Source: Pedobacter ginsenosidimutans | Lineage (GTDB): Bacteria > Bacteroidota > Bacteroidia > Sphingobacteriales > Sphingobacteriaceae | Reading direction: 5' to 3' | DNA: 64,000 nucleotides | Assembly: GCF_001442625.1 (NCBI RefSeq) | Contig: NZ_LMZQ01000018.1 | Span: 1-64,000 of the forward strand | Shown: piece by piece, positions 59,351 to 64,000 of the stretch | How the letters are laid out: every line of letters starts with the position of its first letter | How positions within the stretch are numbered: position 1 is the first letter of the stretch | Made by a program: the position numbers and the translations under genes | The notes under the pieces: generated by a model | What the model was told of the DNA's origin: nothing | What the model saw: only the letters and a program-made list of their open reading frames with translations | The model's database searches: none

Positions 59351-61714
59351 ATGTTTAAACTATCCTTCATCATATTTTTCCTTGTATTTCTCCATTTAGC
59401 GGTTGCTGCACAAGATTATGGACGTTTAAAAGGCAAGGTTACTGATGAGTTTGATAAACCTTTGCGTGGTGCAACCATACGTTTGGAGCCTGACGGGCAT
59501 AGCACCGAAACCGACACCAAAGGAAATTTTAGCTTCAAGAAGATATTTACCGGTAATTACAATATTACCGTAAGTATGGTCGGCAAAATCAATCATCAAG
59601 CCAATATTAAAATCGGTTCGGTGGCTGCAAATAACTTAATAATTAAACTATCAGGCGATGAACGCGAACTTAACGAGGTTGCTGTATCCGAAAACCGTGC
59701 TGCTCCAGATAATCTGTTAAAGTTAGAACGCAGCGCAATGCCTGTTACGGTAATTAGTAGGCGAACCATCGAATTAATGGGCAGCAGGAGGTTGGATGAG
59801 GTATTGAAAGAACAGACTGGGATTGCCATAGTAAACAACATTGGTGGTGGCGCAAGGTCGGTAGGTGTGCAGATGCAGGGTTTTAGCAGTGAATACATTA
59901 TGATATTGATCGATGGTCAGCCAATGGTTGGCCGCAACAGTGGAAATTTCGATCTGTCCAGGATCAGTGTTTCCAATATCGAACGGATTGAAATTATTAA
60001 AGGCGCATCCTCCTGTCTCTTTGGAAGCGAGGCGCTCGGCGGGGCAATTAATATCGTAACCCGCTACGGCGCTTTACAGCCACAGGCATTGGTTGCCGCA
60101 AATTACGGAAGTTTGAATATTGCTGATGTTACCCTCGAAGGAGAAACACCATTTGCCTCGCAAAGAGGATCCGCCAATATCTCAGCCAATTATTACCGCA
60201 CCGATGGTTTTAATACCAATCCTAAATACATCCAGCAGGGTACCACCGCACCGCCTTATGATAACTATGCTTTGCAAGGGAGAATCCGTTATCGCTTAAC
60301 TCCAAAAAGTACCATAGGTTTTAGTGGGCGCTATGGGCTAAGGAAATCGTTTATGTCGAAAGATTTTGGTTTAGGTATCATTTCAGGCGATAGCCAGAAC
60401 GAGCAGGACATGAATCTTTCAGCCACATTTGACCATAACTTCAGTTCGGGTTTGCGTAGCATGAGCCGTTATTATTATACCAATTTCCGGTCAGACCAAA
60501 GTGTAGACTGGCAACAGGCCAATAGCACCATTACAAAAGACATTTTCGCACAGAACTTACACCGTTTCGAACAGCAATTTGCCTATGGTATAAGCGACGA
60601 ACTTAAGTTTACAGGCGGTTTGGGCGGCAGTATCGAAAGTATGAATGATGTTTCGCTAACCAGTCCAGCTTCGGTAAGTACAGGTTTTGCTTTTCTTCAG
60701 GGCGATTGGCAGCTCACTAAACAATTGGGCGTGGTTGCAGGGCTGCGTTATGATTTAACCAATGCCTACGGCAGTAAACTTAACCCCAGTTTAGGCCTGC
60801 AGTATAAAATTATCCCAAATTTAACCTTTAAGGCCGGTGCAGGTACAGGATTTAAAGCACCCGATTTTAAATCGAGGTACCTTGTTTTTTATAATCCGGC
60901 AGCAAATTACCTGGTTATTGGAAATGAAGTGCTGAGGCAAACACTAAATCAGTTGCAGGCTCAGGGACAGATTAGTGAAATCAGACAATATCTGTTAAAC
61001 CAGCTGGATCAAAATTTACAGGCAGAAAGAAGCACTTCATTAAATTTAAGTCTGGAGTGGAAACCAAAAGAAAATATAAAAGTAGAGGCAGGCGTTTTTC
61101 ACCACGCCTTACGCAACCAGATTAACAGCATTCAGGTAGCTACAGGCAGCGAAAACCGGAATATTTATACCTATCAAAACCTTCCTGAGGCCGTAAATAA
61201 AGGCATAGATGTTTCTTTTGCCATTAGTCCGGTTAAAAATTTAGAATTGAGCGCAGGTTATCAATACCTCATTGCGAAAGATTTAAGCGTAATTGATAGC
61301 ATTAAAACCGGGCATTATCCTTATAACCAGAATATCCACGATCCCGCAACCGGAAACTCCTATGCACCAAAACCTTCTGATTATTGGGGGATTGAAAACA
61401 GATCGCGTCATATGGCCAATTTTAAAGCCTTTTATAATTACCGTCCCTGGGATGCCAGCCTAAACATACGTGTAAATTACAGAGGTAAATATCCCTTTGG
61501 CGACCGCAATGGAAACCAGTTTATCGATCGTTACGACACCTTTGTCAATGGCTTTTTTATGTTTAATGCCGCTTTTGAAAAGAAATTAATGAAACAGCAT
61601 TTAAGCATCAGACTTACGGCAGATAACATTTTGAATTATACCGACCGTTTAATGCCCGGACAGCCGGGGCGCGTACTGCTGGCTGGTTTAACCTACCGTT
61701 TATATAAAGATTAA
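59351..61714 (+). CDS. TonB-dependent receptor, probably for heme
   Basis: The 787-residue protein has a signal peptide, a carboxypeptidase-regulatory-like domain (about 22-105, GRLKGKVTDEFDKPLRGATI), a plug (about 125-235, ELMGSRRLDEVLKEQTGIAIV and SEALGGAINIVTRYG) and a barrel ending in LAGLTYRLYKD. The layout is that of HmuR-type or siderophore receptors rather than SusC. Its position before a heme oxygenase gene and after HmuY-like genes makes heme the probable substrate. Confidence 0.92.
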   Translation: MFKLSFIIFFLVFLHLAVAAQDYGRLKGKVTDEFDKPLRGATIRLEPDGHSTETDTKGNFSFKKIFTGNYNITVSMVGKINHQANIKIGSVAANNLIIKLSGDERELNEVAVSENRAAPDNLLKLERSAMPVTVISRRTIELMGSRRLDEVLKEQTGIAIVNNIGGGARSVGVQMQGFSSEYIMILIDGQPMVGRNSGNFDLSRISVSNIERIEIIKGASSCLFGSEALGGAINIVTRYGALQPQALVAANYGSLNIADVTLEGETPFASQRGSANISANYYRTDGFNTNPKYIQQGTTAPPYDNYALQGRIRYRLTPKSTIGFSGRYGLRKSFMSKDFGLGIISGDSQNEQDMNLSATFDHNFSSGLRSMSRYYYTNFRSDQSVDWQQANSTITKDIFAQNLHRFEQQFAYGISDELKFTGGLGGSIESMNDVSLTSPASVSTGFAFLQGDWQLTKQLGVVAGLRYDLTNAYGSKLNPSLGLQYKIIPNLTFKAGAGTGFKAPDFKSRYLVFYNPAANYLVIGNEVLRQTLNQLQAQGQISEIRQYLLNQLDQNLQAERSTSLNLSLEWKPKENIKVEAGVFHHALRNQINSIQVATGSENRNIYTYQNLPEAVNKGIDVSFAISPVKNLELSAGYQYLIAKDLSVIDSIKTGHYPYNQNIHDPATGNSYAPKPSDYWGIENRSRHMANFKAFYNYRPWDASLNIRVNYRGKYPFGDRNGNQFIDRYDTFVNGFFMFNAAFEKKLMKQHLSIRLTADNILNYTDRLMPGQPGRVLLAGLTYRLYKD

Positions 61715-61740
61715 ATTTTAAACACCATAAATTACAAAAC

Positions 61741-62307
61741 ATGTTAAGTACAAATATTAAAGAGGCTACAAAAGCCGAACACCAAAATTTAGAGAAACAG
61801 GTTGTTTTAAAGCTGAAAGCAATCAGAAGCGATCAGGACTATGCAGATTTGTTGAAACATTTTTTTGCGTACTTCAGCCATATCGAAGAAACGATTAAAC
61901 CTTTTATCACGGCATCGGTTCTACCGGATTATGCACAGCGCAGAAATTCGGGCTATATTAAAGCTGATATTTTAGAACTTGGTGCAGATATCACTGATCT
62001 TCCATTTACAACCGTACCAAAAATTGAAAATACCTTACAGGCTTTAGGTGCATTATACGTATTAGAAGGTTCGATTATGGGTGGAAGCATTATTGTTAAA
62101 ATGCTCGAAAAAGGAGGGGTAACCAAAGGTGTTTCTTTCTTTTCGGGTTATGGAGAAGCTACAGGCATGATGTGGGGCAATTTTATAGCTGTTTTAAATG
62201 CACAGGCAAAAACTGATCAAGAAGAACAAGAGGCCATTGTTGCAGCAAACGAAACCTTCAAACATTTTGCTTATGTTTTCGAAAAGGAACGGGTAGGTAC
62301 GGCTTAA
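61741..62307 (+). CDS. Biliverdin-producing heme oxygenase
   Basis: The 188-residue protein matches the bacterial heme oxygenase family: ATKAEHQNLEKQV with the proximal-type His14, and the distal GSIMGGSIIVKML and FSGYGEATGMMWGNF segments. It opens the heme ring to release iron in the cytoplasm, completing uptake. It starts 26 bases after the receptor gene and is the last gene of the plus-strand operon; a strong terminator lies at 62432-62483. Confidence 0.94.
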   Translation: MLSTNIKEATKAEHQNLEKQVVLKLKAIRSDQDYADLLKHFFAYFSHIEETIKPFITASVLPDYAQRRNSGYIKADILELGADITDLPFTTVPKIENTLQALGALYVLEGSIMGGSIIVKMLEKGGVTKGVSFFSGYGEATGMMWGNFIAVLNAQAKTDQEEQEAIVAANETFKHFAYVFEKERVGTA

Positions 62308-62431
62308 TACAACATGATTAAGTTAAGTCCTTTAAGCGCAGTAGAAATAATTTAAAATTTTTAGTCCATCGGTCGATGACTCATCGGCCAAAGCCAAATA
62401 TTCAACTTCATCTATTGGTTTTTGAGTTGAA

Positions 62432-62490
62432 AGATAAGCCTGGATTGCCCGCGCTATTTTTGCAGCGGGCATCAGGCTTATCTGTTTTAT
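62432..62490 (+). terminator. Nested hairpin terminator of the heme operon
   Basis: AGATAAGCCTG (62432-62442) pairs perfectly with CAGGCTTATCT (62473-62483), and inside it GCCCGC (62447-62452) pairs with GCGGGC (62465-62470). GTTTTAT follows. The gap 62308-62655 holds no gene; besides this hairpin I see only CATCGGTCGATG near 62373. Confidence 0.85.
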
Positions 62491-62655
62491 GACTGATTTT
62501 GTTTACGAAACCTTTCAAAATTGTTAAATTCCATTTTTCGTAGTTAAAAAAGCTATTTCCATGTAAAAAATTACAAGTGTCAAGAGATAAGTAAGATAAG
62601 CCCCGATACAAGCCAATGAAACCGATTGTATTTATATTATCTTTGTGTTATCTCT

Positions 62656-63240
62656 ATGCGTGTTTACTGTTCATATTCTGATAGCGAATTGGCATTCTTG
62701 TTAACTCAAGGCGATGAGCTGGCTTTTACCGAAATTTACAACCGTTTTTATGGCTTACTTTTTATCCATGCCAATAAACGCTTAAATGACGATGAAGAAG
62801 CAAAGGATGTATTACACCAGTTGTTCGAATCGCTCTGGGTGAAACGTTTACAGGTAGCACCTGATGGTAATTTATCAGCCTATTTATATACAGCAGTGCG
62901 CAACCGTGTACTGGATGTGTTTGCGCATCAAAAAGTAGAAAGTAAATACATTGATTCTTTGCAGGATTATATAGATCAAGATCATGTGTCGACTGATTAT
63001 ATGGTGCGTGAAAAACAAATGGCGCTATTAATCGAGCAAGAAATTGATGCTTTGCCACCTAAAATGCGCGAAATATTTATTTTAAGCCGTAAAGAAAACA
63101 AATCGCATAAAGAAATAGCGCTCGAATTAGGGCTTTCTGAGTTAACCGTTAAAACACAGGTTAAAAATGCGCTCCGAATTCTTAAATCGAGGTTAGGGGT
63201 GGTTATTTATGTTGTTTTCCTCTTAAAAACCTATCGGTAG
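62656..63240 (+). CDS. ECF-type RNA polymerase sigma factor (FecI-like)
   Basis: From ATG 62656 the protein has 194 residues; ATG 62626 would add 10 residues ahead of the usual start. Region 2 (DELAFTEIYNRFYGLLFIHA and DVLHQLFESLW) and region 4 (LPPKMREIFILSRKENKS, LSELTVKTQVKNAL) are complete. A -7 element TATCTTTG (62638-62645) lies only 10 bases before the ATG, giving almost no leader. It pairs with the FecR gene that follows at 63386, and so would control a SusCD operon beyond the window. Confidence 0.92.
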   Translation: MRVYCSYSDSELAFLLTQGDELAFTEIYNRFYGLLFIHANKRLNDDEEAKDVLHQLFESLWVKRLQVAPDGNLSAYLYTAVRNRVLDVFAHQKVESKYIDSLQDYIDQDHVSTDYMVREKQMALLIEQEIDALPPKMREIFILSRKENKSHKEIALELGLSELTVKTQVKNALRILKSRLGVVIYVVFLLKTYR

Positions 63241-63385
63241 TCTGCCGTGAGGGGCTTAAATTCAGTCTTCTCTCTTTAAATTAAGCTGTATTGAAAATAT
63301 TTTTGAAAATAAATAATTTTTCGATACCCCCAAGGCTATAGCTTCGCCGTATATATAACAATCAACCAAACTAGATTTCTTTTTG

Positions 63386-64000
63386 ATGGAGAAAAATGCG
63401 AAAAAGCTTTTAGATAAATACCGTGCAGGCTATTGTACGCCGGAAGAAATTGCTATTGTAGAAACATGGTACCTTCAGCTGCCTTTCGAAAAAGAGGCTC
63501 CTGATCATTTACTTATCGAAACCAGCAAAGAAGAAGTATGGAATCGGTTAAGCCCAAGCAAAAGATCTGTAAAATTGGTCACGGTTAAACGCATTGCAAT
63601 AGCTGCGAGTATTATTTTATGCTGTAGCGTAGGACTCTATTTTATGGCAGGCCGTAATACTTTGCCCTTAACAGCTAAAACCGAATTAAAAAATATTCTT
63701 CCAGGTGGGCATAAAGCAATACTAACGCTGGCCGACGGAACGGTGGTAAACCTGGATGATGCTAAAAACGGTCAGATTGCTAACCAAAATGGCATCGTAA
63801 TCCGCAAGGCTAAAAACGGCCAGCTCGAATATATCATTAAAGAAATTCCGAATGCATCAGTTACAGGTTCAAATACGATCGCAACGCCAAGGGGCGGACA
63901 ATATCAGGTAAGCCTGCCTGATGGAACAAAAGTTTGGCTTAATGCTGCTACAACCTTAAAGTACCCTTATGCCTTTGCTAAAAACGAAAGGGTAGTAGAG
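63386..64000 (+). CDS. FecR-type anti-sigma factor, 3' end beyond the window
   Basis: The frame starts at ATG 63386 (MEKNAKKLLDKYRAGYCTPE) and is open to the end, 205 codons. A cytoplasmic N terminus, one membrane helix (about 70-92, VKRIAIAASIILCCSVGLYF, quoted in part) and the beginning of the FecR domain (GGHKAILTLADGTVVNLDDA and TPRGGQYQVSLPDGTKVWLNAA) are visible; the rest is off-window. It is the partner of the sigma factor 145 bases upstream, and a TonB-dependent transporter gene is expected to follow. Confidence 0.93.
   Translation, partial: MEKNAKKLLDKYRAGYCTPEEIAIVETWYLQLPFEKEAPDHLLIETSKEEVWNRLSPSKRSVKLVTVKRIAIAASIILCCSVGLYFMAGRNTLPLTAKTELKNILPGGHKAILTLADGTVVNLDDAKNGQIANQNGIVIRKAKNGQLEYIIKEIPNASVTGSNTIATPRGGQYQVSLPDGTKVWLNAATTLKYPYAFAKNERVVE

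Noticed and set aside
62308..62655. The nested hairpin as a riboswitch controlling the second sigma factor
   Set aside because: The hairpin is about 170 bases upstream of the sigma gene and ends in a T-rich tract right after the heme operon, so a simple terminator is the better reading.

Overview
The window reads as the chromosome of a Bacteroidota bacterium of the Sphingobacteriaceae type, close to Pedobacter. This is inferred from gene content, not a database search. Supporting signs are SusC/SusD pairs, FecI-type sigma factors with FecR-type anti-sigma factors, outer-membrane lipoproteins whose lipobox is followed by CKK, a short histone H1-like protein, LytTR and TPR-kinase/NarL regulators, and promoters of the Bacteroidota form (TTTG about 19-21 bases upstream of TAnnTTTG). 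I saw no rRNA, tRNA, CRISPR array or intact insertion sequence.

Layout. (A) 1-7429: the end of a SusC-type transporter gene, its SusD lipoprotein, a TlpA-like thioredoxin lipoprotein/periplasmic protein, an alpha/beta hydrolase and a free-standing DsbD N-terminal domain, probably one uptake operon. (B) 7430-10249: intergenic DNA with a small acidic protein gene, then a three-gene set: a small conserved protein, a thioredoxin-reductase-like flavoprotein without the usual CxxC, and a UBP-type zinc finger. (C) 10300-24016: a block bounded by two direct copies of a 69-bp sequence (68/69 identical). It carries a NarL-type response regulator, a periplasmic-TPR histidine kinase and eleven plus-strand genes, nine for exported proteins and two for SET-domain proteins. 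Three promoters in the block share one palindromic operator with identical spacing. In the middle unit a lysine-rich exported protein built from 40-residue repeats is translationally coupled to the two SET-domain genes. This is the most likely undescribed system in the window.

(D) 24121-31142: a FecI-type sigma factor, divergent FecR, a SusC with STN signalling domain, and SusD: a surface-signalling nutrient locus. (E) 31303-38084: mnmE, an AI-2E family transporter, a large outer-membrane beta-barrel protein, dispersed intergenic repeats and two small genes. (F) 38279-48946: a GH2 glycosidase, D-lactate-type dehydrogenase, methionine aminopeptidase, Crp/Fnr-, AraC- and LytTR-type regulators, a histone H1-like protein, a cold-shock-domain protein, a DUF1772 membrane protein and an Ntn-hydrolase.

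(G) 49239-62307: a heme acquisition locus. Minus-strand genes encode a truncated Fur-like winged helix and a heme ABC importer (HmuV, permease, binding protein). Divergent plus-strand genes encode two HmuY-like lipoproteins, three further surface lipoproteins, an S41 peptidase lipoprotein, a TonB-dependent receptor and a heme oxygenase. Together these would capture heme outside the cell, move it across both membranes and cleave it. Three 21-bp direct repeats in the divergent promoter region are probable operator sites. (H) 62656-64000: a second FecI-type sigma factor and the start of its FecR partner, which runs off the window.
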